Positions 16,324-24,593 of a stretch of 64,000 nt of DNA are shown here, piece after piece (within the stretch, counting starts at the first letter, position 1; the number at the start of each line of letters is the position of its first letter). The notes beneath the pieces are model-generated. The model saw nothing but the letters and a program-made list of their open reading frames with translations, was not told the origin of the DNA and searched no databases. The DNA comes from Geobacter sp. UBA5730 (GTDB lineage: Bacteria; Desulfobacterota; Desulfuromonadia; Geobacterales; Pseudopelobacteraceae). The position numbers and the translations under genes are program-made. The DNA lies in contig DIGE01000012.1 of the NCBI GenBank assembly GCA_002419465.1, positions 79,538-143,537 of the forward strand, written 5' to 3'.

Positions 16324-18537
16324 CTACCGTTTGGTGACCCAAACCTCAACCCTGTTGTTGCGTTGCTTGCCTTCCCTGGAACCGTTGTCAGCAACCGGCA
16401 TCTGCGCCCCGTAACCTTCCGCAGCGGCAATCACCACGCCCCGCTGGCGCAATTCCTGGGCCACCTGGCCGACCCGCTGATTGGCAACGGACAAGCTGGA
16501 TTTCGGGTCGGCCTCGTTGTCCGTAAAGCCAAACAACAGTATCTGGCGGCCCTGCAGCTCCCTGGTCGACAAGGCCTTGACCAAACGGTCCAGATCCCGG
16601 ACCGCCTTGTTATCGAGCAGACCATCGCCGGTGAACTTGAAGTTGAGCGAAAGCCGTTCAGCATCCTGAACAAAACGGCGATAGCTGTCGGGAGCGTTGG
16701 CAGGGAGCTGGTGAGCGGTGGCCTTCACTGTCAGCGGCACGAACCCCACCTTCTCAGCAAGTTCCTGTCCGGCCGGGGACAAGGCAAATTCGATAAACTC
16801 CTTGACCCTCTGGCTACCGGGCTGACTGGCGGTGTACAGATAGAGCCGTCGTGCCAGGCTGTAATCCTCGGTTGCCACGGTAAAGGCGTTCGGCAGGATT
16901 GCCTGCGGCCCCCCGGAGATGGCCACAGCACGGGCCGACTTGATGTAGGGCAGCCCGATAAAACCGATCCCGTTGCTGTCAGCAGCTACCTCTGTCGAAA
17001 GCAGATTACTGTCTTCGAAACGCTTGGCGGTCTTGGCCAGCTTGTCGTCCCCCAACACCAGGCTCTTGAAGGTATCATAAGTGCCGGACTTGTCATCCCG
17101 GGCATACAGCTTGATGGGAGACCCTGCCTTGGCGCCGGTGACCTTGCCCCAATCGCCGATCTGACCGGAGAAGATGCCTTTGACGGTCGCCATGGTGAGT
17201 GAGCTGACGGCCGCGTTGGCACTGTTCACAATTACCGCTACGCCATCCAGTGCCAGGACGTGCTCGGAGGTACGCGAGGTCATCGCTCCCAATGGTGCCA
17301 AGGCCTTGACCTCTTTCTCCTTGATCCGGCGCGACGACATGCCGATGTCGCAGGAGCCGTTGGCCATATCTTCAAAGGCGGTGCTGGAACCGTGGGCCTT
17401 GATTTCAACCGCGAGATTGCGCTTGCGCTCCATGATCCCTTCCACCAGCAGCTCTTCATGGTTGCTGCCCAGAAGGCGGCGGGTGCGGATTGCTCCTGCC
17501 TTTTTCAGGTACTCTTCAGCCAGGGCGGGCGCCAGGGCGGCGCCGATGGTATTTGAACCATGCAGTCGCAGTACCACGTCGTAGGAGTTGATCCAGTGGT
17601 AGTAATAGCCGGCCCCGCTTGCCATGAGCAGGCTGCCCAGCAGGCTGCCAATGATGGCGCCCTTTCTGCGGCGCCACCAGGAGTCGCTGACACCTTCAGC
17701 CGGCAGCTCCGGTTTCGGCAGTAACGACTGACGATAGGCCTCAATGGCCACCAAAAACTCCTGACAGCTCTGAAACCGCTTGGCCGGATCTTTTTCAAGG
17801 GCCCGGTGCACCAGCATGGCCAGCGGTTCCGGAATATCTTTGACCAGATCCCTGATGTCGGGAACCGTATCGTCAAGTTGCGACAGCAGGGTGGCCACTG
17901 TTGAACGCTGCTCAACCGGCACACGGCCGGCCAGCATGCTGTACAGCAGCATGCCGACCGCATAGATGTCACTCTGGGGTGCCACCTCACGGGGGTTCAA
18001 AATCTGTTCCGGACTCATGAAGGCTGCTTCGCCTCCCTGCCCCACCTCACGATGACCAGTCTGGTCCTTCAGCAGCGCCACCCCGAAGTCAGCGATCTTC
18101 AGACCACCCTTTCGATCCACCAGGATGTTCGAGGGCTTGAGTCCGCGGTGGATCACCCCTTTGCCATGGGCAAAATCGAGCCCCTGCAGCAGTCTGCTGG
18201 TGTAGTGCAGTGCGATTCCCACCGGGAAGGCGCCGTTGTGATCGATAATCCGGTCAAGGGCCGCCCCTTCGTAGTAATCCAGCACCAGCCAGAATTTATG
18301 GTCATGTTCGAAAAAATCGGTTGCCTGCAGGATGTTGGGGTGTACCAGCTGCGCCAGCAACTGGGCTTCGCCATAGAAACGGTCACGCCAGGTCTGATCT
18401 GCGGCATTGGCCGGAGTCAGCGGCTTTAACAGAAACTGTTTGCCCAGCAGGATATGTTCAGCCACCCACAGTGTGCCTTCTCCATAGTGAGCCTGATACG
18501 CAATCCGGTATTTATACAGCGTGGTGCCTTTTTCCAT
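16324..18537 (-). CDS. Ser/Thr kinase-TM-PstS-like-OmpA fusion sensor
   Basis: A 737-residue one-span membrane protein. Cytoplasmic kinase (about 8-270): Lys38 as the ATP lysine, DFG at 150-152, SPE near 175 and the DIYAVGMLLYSML helix. The catalytic loop reads HRGLKPSN, so the usual HRD aspartate is Gly132. One membrane helix at about 293-313 follows basic residues. The periplasmic part is a PstS-like phosphate-binding domain (about 322-600; LHGSNTIG, HGSSTAFEDMANGSCDIGMS, GTYDTFKSL, GIGFIGLPY) and then an OmpA/Pal peptidoglycan-binding domain (about 620-737; GFTDN, NNRVEVW). I infer a phosphate sensor held to the cell wall. It starts at the ATG after GGGGG, from a Pho box promoter; mgsA follows. 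Confidence 0.9.
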   Translation of the reverse strand: MEKGTTLYKYRIAYQAHYGEGTLWVAEHILLGKQFLLKPLTPANAADQTWRDRFYGEAQLLAQLVHPNILQATDFFEHDHKFWLVLDYYEGAALDRIIDHNGAFPVGIALHYTSRLLQGLDFAHGKGVIHRGLKPSNILVDRKGGLKIADFGVALLKDQTGHREVGQGGEAAFMSPEQILNPREVAPQSDIYAVGMLLYSMLAGRVPVEQRSTVATLLSQLDDTVPDIRDLVKDIPEPLAMLVHRALEKDPAKRFQSCQEFLVAIEAYRQSLLPKPELPAEGVSDSWWRRRKGAIIGSLLGSLLMASGAGYYYHWINSYDVVLRLHGSNTIGAALAPALAEEYLKKAGAIRTRRLLGSNHEELLVEGIMERKRNLAVEIKAHGSSTAFEDMANGSCDIGMSSRRIKEKEVKALAPLGAMTSRTSEHVLALDGVAVIVNSANAAVSSLTMATVKGIFSGQIGDWGKVTGAKAGSPIKLYARDDKSGTYDTFKSLVLGDDKLAKTAKRFEDSNLLSTEVAADSNGIGFIGLPYIKSARAVAISGGPQAILPNAFTVATEDYSLARRLYLYTASQPGSQRVKEFIEFALSPAGQELAEKVGFVPLTVKATAHQLPANAPDSYRRFVQDAERLSLNFKFTGDGLLDNKAVRDLDRLVKALSTRELQGRQILLFGFTDNEADPKSSLSVANQRVGQVAQELRQRGVVIAAAEGYGAQMPVADNGSREGKQRNNRVEVWVTKR

Positions 18538-18571
18538 GGTTGCCCCCAAAGTAAACTAAGATAAGAAACTA

Positions 18572-18625
18572 TACATAGAGTGTGCATGTTGAGAAGGTGT
18601 CACAAATCAGTCAAAACTGTCTGAC
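18572..18625 (-). promoter_or_regulatory. Pho box and -10 before the kinase-PstS fusion
   Basis: Reading the minus strand, GTCAG (from 18625), TTGAC (18614), GTGAC (18603) and a weaker TCAAC (18592) recur every 11 bases. A TATGTA -10 lies at 18577-18572, 15 bases after the last unit. The predicted leader is under 30 bases. Confidence 0.6.
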
Positions 18626-18655
18626 GGATCCGGTTGGCCTGCCACGGCCGACTCG

Positions 18656-21600
18656 TCAAACATGGCTGATGACGAACTCTGCAACGGCGGCCTGAATTTC
18701 GTCTCTGATCTCCCTGGTGGCTGCCAACCGCTCAGCATGGCTGCCGGCCAGGGCGGCCGGGTCGGCGAAGCCCCAGTGCAGGCGCCTGGTGATGCCGGGA
18801 AACAGCGGGCAACGCTCGGCGCTGGCCCCATCGCAGACGGTGATCACGTAGCTGAACATCTCACCCCGCTGGTAGAGCTCAAAGACATCCTTGGTGTGGT
18901 TGCCGGACAGGTCGAAACCCAGCTCTGCCATCGCTTCCACCGCCAGGAGGTTTAGTTCCCCCGGTTCCAATCCGGCGCTTTGGGCCTGGAAACGGCCAGC
19001 CGCCATCTTGTTGAGGAAGGCCTCGGCCATCTGGCTGCGGGCGCTGTTATGGACGCAGACGAATAGTACTTTCTCTGGTTGTATGCACACTGCTGCCTCC
19101 TCGGTGGTATATTCGAGCATTGCCGGGCCAATGTTGCGGCGATTGACGATTATCGACGAGCCGGGCTGACCTTTGGCGGCCTTTTTGACCTCTGTCGCCA
19201 GTGAGGCCAACTGAGGATAGGATTCCACCTGACAGTTGGCGGTGGTTATAATACCGATAGAGAGGGCCAGCAGCGGAAACTGTTCCTGTTCACCTTTGCG
19301 GCTGACCGCACAATACCAGCCGGCTGCCATGTCCTGCCGGCCATGGAAGGTCGGCAGTTGAGCTTCGAAGCCGCTGATCAACCGTTGGGCGCACTCCCTG
19401 CCGCTGCCCGGCTCGGTAATCAGGATGAAATCGTCGCCGCCGATATGACCGGCAAAGCGCTGGCTGTCAGGTGCGGCATGCACCAGTCGTTCGCACAGCT
19501 CACTCAGGGACTTGATCACCTGATCGCCCTGCTGGAAGCCATAGTTGTCGTTAAACGGCTTGAAGTTGTCCAGGTCGATATAGGCGATATCGAAGGGCTG
19601 ACGAGATGCAAGGCGCCGGGTGATCTCCCGCTGGATTCCTTCATTGCCGGGCAGACCGGTCAGCGGATTGGCGCCCTTGGCCAGCATCAGGTTGATGGCG
19701 GTGATGGCACCCACAAACAGGTTGACGTCCAGCACGCCAGCGTACAGGCCTTTGCGCACCACGCAGATGTTGTCGGCCTTCAGGGTGCCGGTCAGCCGAA
19801 AGACCTCCCGGGCCGCATCTTCGATCCGTTGATCTGCCTCCAGCAGCAGCTCCACCGGACTCATCAGATCGCGGATCTTTTTGGCGTGGTTGATATGGAA
19901 ACCGTAGCCGTGGCGGCCGATCACCTGCTCTTCGATAAAAGTCACCCGGTTCAGGATGCCCGTCACCTGACCAGCCTGCACCACAGGAAGCACGTGCAGA
20001 TTCCGGTCGGCCTGGAACCGCTGCAGGGCGGTTGTGAGCCGGTCACCCGGTTGGATCGGATCTATCCAGGCCATGATCTCCCGCACACATTCGCAGGCGG
20101 GAGACGAAACAGCCGTTTTCTCATGCTGCTCCCGCAGATCGGCCGGCGCAGCTTGCGCCAGGCAGGTCACATCATCGTCTGCTGCCGGTGGCCGCCCCTC
20201 CAGCAACGTGCCGAAGGCTTCAACCGTCAGCGGTCTGGCCAGCAGGTAACCCTGCGCCTCATGACAGGCACGAGCCGCCAGATGCTGCAACTGCTCCTCG
20301 GTCTCGATCCCCTCGGCGGTCACCCGCAAGCGCAGTGCCGCAGCCAAGGCGATGATCGCATCAACAATGGCCGCATCGTCCTCGTCGCCGGGCATGTCTC
20401 GTATAAAGCAACGGTCGATCTTGAGAGTGTCTACCGGCAGGTGTTTCAGCATCGAGAGCGACGAGTAGCCGGTGCCAAAGTCATCGATGGCGATCAGCAC
20501 GCCGGCCCGGCGCAGCTGCTGCAGTCGCTCCAGCGTGGCTGGCGTTGAGTCGAGCATCATCCGTTCGGTGCACTCGCACTGGAGGCTGCCGTGGGGCAGT
20601 CCATGCTCGTTGAGAGCTTCCAGCACCAATCGGCAGAAAGAATCTTCCTGAAGCTGGCGCGCCGAGACGTTCACCGAAATCCGCAACGGCAAACCGGACG
20701 CCGTGCGCCAGATGGCGGTCTGCCGACAGGCCTGCTGCATCACCCAGGCGCCCAGTTGGACGATCAAGCCGGTATCTTCGGCTACCGGGATAAAGACATC
20801 GGGTCCCACCAGTCCCAGGGTCGGATGCTGCCAGCGAGCCAGCGCTTCCATGCCCACCAGACGCCGCCCCTGTAGTTCGAAAATCGGCTGGTAGCAGAGA
20901 AAGAATTCATTCCGTTCGAGCCCTCGCAGCAGGCCGGCCCCCAACAGGTTGCGTTGCTCGACATGTTCTTGCAACGCGGCGGAAAAACATTGAAAGGTAT
21001 TTTCTCCCCGCTGGCGAGCCTGGTTCATTGCCAGACGGGCGTTATGAAGCAGTATCTCGGCGGTGTTGCCGTCGGCAGGATAACAGGCGATGCCGATGCA
21101 GGAGGCCGAGAGGGCTTCCTGATCGTCCAGCGTCACCGGCATGGTCAGCACATCGATCAATTTCTGGGTAACGCAGGTCACATCGGCCCCATCATTAGGC
21201 AGCACCACCACGCACTCGTCCTTATAGATCCGGGCCAGGGTGTCGCTTTCCCGCAGGGCGGCCCGCAGCCGATCAAAAATGCGCCGGATCGCCTCATCGC
21301 TGCGTCCGTGGCCAAAGGTCTCCACCAGTTGATCGAAGCGCACCAAAGAGACGTACAGCACAGCCAGGGAGCGTGGTTCACGTTCGGCAAGGGCCAGTTG
21401 CTGCTGCAACCGGTCGTAGAGCAGATGCTGGTTTGGCAGACCGGTTACTGCATCGTAATGGGCCAGCTGCTCGATGGCACGGGTGGCCTGACGGATTTCA
21501 GTGACGTCTCGCCCAATGGTAAAGATGCACTGCTCACCGGCAAAACGGATCTCGTGGGCTGCCAGCAATGTTGTCAGCTCGCTGCCGTTGCGATGACGAA

Positions 21601-22081
21601 AAATCGCTTCAAAGTCACGCACGGTGGCCTGCTTGGCCAGCAAGGCCAAAAAGCGCGTCAGATCATCCGGCTGTTGCCACAACCGCAGTTCCTGAATGGT
21701 GCGGCCGGCTATTGCAACCTGGCTGTGACCTGTCAGGTTGGTGAAACCCTGATTGACGTACAGCACGACGCCGTCACGGCGGCGGATAATGGTGACGGCA
21801 TCGGGAAACAGTTGCAGGGCTGTATTGAACAGGTCGCGGCTATATTGCAGGTGGCTGGCGAGGTGGCTGATCGCCAGGTAGAGCAATAATGCGGACAGCA
21901 GCACAAAACCGCTGCCCTTTGCCATCGAAATCAGGGTGAAACGTACGTCGCCACCACCTCCTAACAAGGCATCGGAGATGATAATCCAGCTGATCCCCAG
22001 CAACAGGTAGCCCACGGATATTCGCAGAGGGCTCAACGGCTGGCGGTCCACCGGCGGCGGTGTTTCTGTCACGGGGGTCAT
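18656..22081 (-). CDS. PAS-GGDEF-EAL-CBS-GGDEF protein fused to LMW-PTP/ArsC domain
   Basis: A 1141-residue inner-membrane signalling protein. Two membrane helices (about 21-40 and 55-75) precede PAS (about 85-200), a degenerate GGDEF (YKDEC in place of GGDEF), an EAL domain with intact MEALARW and DDFGTGYSS motifs, a CBS pair (about 680-800), and a second GGDEF with GGDDF that looks active. The last about 135 residues form a low-molecular-weight phosphatase/arsenate reductase domain with the P-loop CVHNSARS. It could both make and break c-di-GMP. The phosphatase tail is very unusual: it may dephosphorylate a protein or reduce arsenate, a phosphate mimic. It overlaps the upstream chemoreceptor gene by four bases. 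Confidence 0.9.
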   Translation of the reverse strand: MTPVTETPPPVDRQPLSPLRISVGYLLLGISWIIISDALLGGGGDVRFTLISMAKGSGFVLLSALLLYLAISHLASHLQYSRDLFNTALQLFPDAVTIIRRRDGVVLYVNQGFTNLTGHSQVAIAGRTIQELRLWQQPDDLTRFLALLAKQATVRDFEAIFRHRNGSELTTLLAAHEIRFAGEQCIFTIGRDVTEIRQATRAIEQLAHYDAVTGLPNQHLLYDRLQQQLALAEREPRSLAVLYVSLVRFDQLVETFGHGRSDEAIRRIFDRLRAALRESDTLARIYKDECVVVLPNDGADVTCVTQKLIDVLTMPVTLDDQEALSASCIGIACYPADGNTAEILLHNARLAMNQARQRGENTFQCFSAALQEHVEQRNLLGAGLLRGLERNEFFLCYQPIFELQGRRLVGMEALARWQHPTLGLVGPDVFIPVAEDTGLIVQLGAWVMQQACRQTAIWRTASGLPLRISVNVSARQLQEDSFCRLVLEALNEHGLPHGSLQCECTERMMLDSTPATLERLQQLRRAGVLIAIDDFGTGYSSLSMLKHLPVDTLKIDRCFIRDMPGDEDDAAIVDAIIALAAALRLRVTAEGIETEEQLQHLAARACHEAQGYLLARPLTVEAFGTLLEGRPPAADDDVTCLAQAAPADLREQHEKTAVSSPACECVREIMAWIDPIQPGDRLTTALQRFQADRNLHVLPVVQAGQVTGILNRVTFIEEQVIGRHGYGFHINHAKKIRDLMSPVELLLEADQRIEDAAREVFRLTGTLKADNICVVRKGLYAGVLDVNLFVGAITAINLMLAKGANPLTGLPGNEGIQREITRRLASRQPFDIAYIDLDNFKPFNDNYGFQQGDQVIKSLSELCERLVHAAPDSQRFAGHIGGDDFILITEPGSGRECAQRLISGFEAQLPTFHGRQDMAAGWYCAVSRKGEQEQFPLLALSIGIITTANCQVESYPQLASLATEVKKAAKGQPGSSIIVNRRNIGPAMLEYTTEEAAVCIQPEKVLFVCVHNSARSQMAEAFLNKMAAGRFQAQSAGLEPGELNLLAVEAMAELGFDLSGNHTKDVFELYQRGEMFSYVITVCDGASAERCPLFPGITRRLHWGFADPAALAGSHAERLAATREIRDEIQAAVAEFVISHV

Positions 22082-24315
22082 GAGGCCGCCGGGGACCAGG
22101 CGCCGACATGCGCAGGGACGGCTGCCCGGTGAGGCTCCGCTTCGTGCGAAACCCTGCGTGGTGCAGGCTCATCATACTTGAACTGGTTCAATTCGGTCTG
22201 TAGCTCCGCAGAAATGCCGGCCAGCCGGTGCGACTCCTCGGCAATGGCGTCAGTAGCCTGCAGGGTCTCCCGCAAAACCGTATCAATGGTGTAGATATCG
22301 GCGCTGATCTGGTCCGAGGTTGCCGAAAGCTCCTCCGTGGCAGTGGCGATCTGCTGGGTCATCCCCTGCAGGCCGTCGACGCTCTCGACGATACTGTTCA
22401 GAGCTGCTCCGGCCTCCACCGAGTAACGGACCCCCTGGCCGACCCGCGCCAGGCTCTGCTGCATCGCCGCCACCGCCTTGCCGGTATCCTGCTGGATGCC
22501 GGCAAGTTTGGCGCCTATCTCAACGGTTGCCGCTTCAGCACGGCGTGAAAGATTGCGCACCTCATTGGCCACCACCGCAAACCCCAAACCGTGTTCGCCG
22601 GCCCGGGCCGCCTCGATGGCTGCGTTCAACGCCAGCAGGGTGGTCTGGTCGGTGATCTCGCGAATCGCCTCCACGATCTCGCCAATCTGCTGGGACCGCT
22701 CATTCAGACTGACAATGGTGTCGCGGGATTCCTCAACCGAGGCAGCAATGGCCTGCACCTCGCCAATGGTACGGCTGACCACCTCGGCGCCGGCCTGGGC
22801 CGTCTGGCGGGCGTCTGCGGCCGAACCGGCAATCCGGGCGGTGTGGTCTGCCACATCGGCCACGGTCTGGGACAGTTCAGCCCCGGCGGTGGCCACCTGA
22901 CTGACCCGCTCGCTCTGTTCCCTGATCTGGCCGGTAATCAGTCCAACCGTGCGGGACAACTGCTGCGAGGTGACTGCCAGGGTTCCGGCGGTGCCGGCAA
23001 TGGCACTCACAATACGCCTGATGGCCGTGATCAGACCGTTGAAGGCGTTGATCGAGGCTCCGATCTCGTCACTGCGCTGGACCTCGACACTGCGACGCAG
23101 ATCCCGGCTTTCGGCAATCTCGCTGATGGAACTCTGCAACAGTGCCAACGGCTTGCCGATGATGCTCCCCAACAGCCAATTCAACACCAGTACCGTTATG
23201 CCAATAGCCAAGGCCCCTGCCAACATCACCTGCATCCGCTGCCGCGAGGTGCTGCCCATGGACTGCACAAAACTTTGCTGTTCCTCGGTGGTGGCCTTTA
23301 CCTGAGCCGCGCTGCGGCTGGCCTGTTCCTGGGTGACCTGCTTGATCTGTACCACGGCCTGTTCTACCTGGTCCATGCTGCCCAGCACATTACGCTGGGC
23401 CGTGACAATCCGTCCGATTGCGTTGCCGGCGCGATTGACGCCGAGACCGACCTGTTCAATGGCGTCCTGTACCATCCCGCCGCTCTTGACCGACGTCACC
23501 TCGATCTCGGCCTGCTTGAGATTCTTGCGGACCCTGGCCTGGGTGGCGCTGATCTCGGCTGCCAGCCGATCCACATCTGACGGGGTAGCGGCCAGCATCA
23601 CCATACGGGCCTTGGCATCCAGCAGCCGCAGGTCAACATGGATGCTGTCCACCGACTCCACCGCGGCCAGTACACGTTTGTTGATCTCCATGTCGCGCTC
23701 AACGCCATTACGGTAGTTCTGGACCTTTTCCCCCAGGCTGGCGTTTTCGGCAACACCGGTGACATTGCCGCCGCTCAAGGCCAGCTCGATATCCTTGGAA
23801 TAGGCCTGCGACCGCCGGTTGGCCGTGATCCGCAGGCCGCTGATGACGTCACGGATGCCATCCAGTGACCGTTCCGCCCCCTTGATCGCACCGCTCAGGT
23901 TGGCTACCTCGGTCTTGAACGTCTCGATGCTGGTGAACTTGTCTTTGACCGCCGTGGCAACCTGCTCCTGCAGGCTGGCGAAGGCTGAGAGATCAAGCGG
24001 CAGGTCTTTGAGCTGCCGAATCTCGCTGCTGATCTGGTCCAGCCTTGCGCGGCGCTGCTCCATGGTGGTCATCAGCCGCTGGAGCTCCTGAGGATCCTCT
24101 GACATCCCGGTCTGCAGCAGATCCCCTGACAGTCGTTCCACGGTCTGCTGAAACTGTAGCATCTTGACCTGCAACGGGGTGGAGCGGGTGGTCAGTTCCT
24201 GGATGTTTTTCTGAAAACCGCTGATGGTCAGATACCCCAGCAGGACAATAGCGGTAAAACCGGCGAAGGTAATCAGGCTGTTGATCAGCAATTTGGTGCG
24301 GATAGTCAGGTGCAT
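22078..24315 (-). CDS. Methyl-accepting chemotaxis protein
   Basis: A 745-residue receptor. It has an N-terminal membrane helix (about 9-32), a long all-helical periplasmic region of about 330 residues, a second helix (about 365-388), HAMP, and a cytoplasmic signalling rod whose hairpin tip (QTTLLALNAAIEAARAGE) is standard. The C-terminus has no NWETF-type pentapeptide. The ligand is unknown. It overlaps the next gene (GGDEF/EAL-LMW-PTP) by four bases, so both are made from one transcript, linking chemotaxis-type sensing with c-di-GMP and the phosphate locus. Confidence 0.93.
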   Translation of the reverse strand: MHLTIRTKLLINSLITFAGFTAIVLLGYLTISGFQKNIQELTTRSTPLQVKMLQFQQTVERLSGDLLQTGMSEDPQELQRLMTTMEQRRARLDQISSEIRQLKDLPLDLSAFASLQEQVATAVKDKFTSIETFKTEVANLSGAIKGAERSLDGIRDVISGLRITANRRSQAYSKDIELALSGGNVTGVAENASLGEKVQNYRNGVERDMEINKRVLAAVESVDSIHVDLRLLDAKARMVMLAATPSDVDRLAAEISATQARVRKNLKQAEIEVTSVKSGGMVQDAIEQVGLGVNRAGNAIGRIVTAQRNVLGSMDQVEQAVVQIKQVTQEQASRSAAQVKATTEEQQSFVQSMGSTSRQRMQVMLAGALAIGITVLVLNWLLGSIIGKPLALLQSSISEIAESRDLRRSVEVQRSDEIGASINAFNGLITAIRRIVSAIAGTAGTLAVTSQQLSRTVGLITGQIREQSERVSQVATAGAELSQTVADVADHTARIAGSAADARQTAQAGAEVVSRTIGEVQAIAASVEESRDTIVSLNERSQQIGEIVEAIREITDQTTLLALNAAIEAARAGEHGLGFAVVANEVRNLSRRAEAATVEIGAKLAGIQQDTGKAVAAMQQSLARVGQGVRYSVEAGAALNSIVESVDGLQGMTQQIATATEELSATSDQISADIYTIDTVLRETLQATDAIAEESHRLAGISAELQTELNQFKYDEPAPRRVSHEAEPHRAAVPAHVGAWSPAAS

Positions 24316-24382
24316 GGCTATGTTCTCCCTGCTCGAATACTCGTTTTTGGCAGTAGTGTGCGATGGACGCTACGCCAGCAAG

Positions 24383-24420
24383 GTGACGTCTATGTTACGA
24401 ACGGCCAAGAGGTCTGTCAC
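24383..24420. promoter_or_regulatory. Pho-like repeats in the divergent gap
   Basis: GTGAC (24383), GTTAC (24394) and GTCAC (24416) are on one 11-base phase, with the 24405 unit degenerate. GTNAC reads the same on both strands, so this array could serve the chemoreceptor gene (minus) or act upstream of the second array. Confidence 0.4.
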
Positions 24421-24486
24421 AGATTGGACCAGATCCGGGGTTCGCGTCAGAAAGCACGCAGACGGAACGCTGATGCCGTCGCACAG

Positions 24487-24540
24487 TTTACACAACCGTC
24501 ACCTGATCTCTGCCGCGCTGTAGCGATGGTGTCGTATCTA
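24487..24540 (+). promoter_or_regulatory. Pho box and -10 before the lipid-enzyme cluster
   Basis: TTTAC (24487), GTCAC (24498), TCTGC (24509, weak) and GTAGC (24520) lie on an 11-base phase. A TATCTA -10 is at 24535-24540, again 15 bases after the last unit. The 278-base divergent gap holds only these arrays. Confidence 0.5.
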
Positions 24541-24593
24541 TAAGTGACGAAAGAATAACTTACGTTGCCAAACCAACCGGGCATGGGAGGGGT

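Noticed and set aside
19343..20548. 401-aa plus-strand ORF within the c-di-GMP gene
   Set aside because: Antisense shadow; the minus-strand protein has intact EAL and GGDEF motifs.
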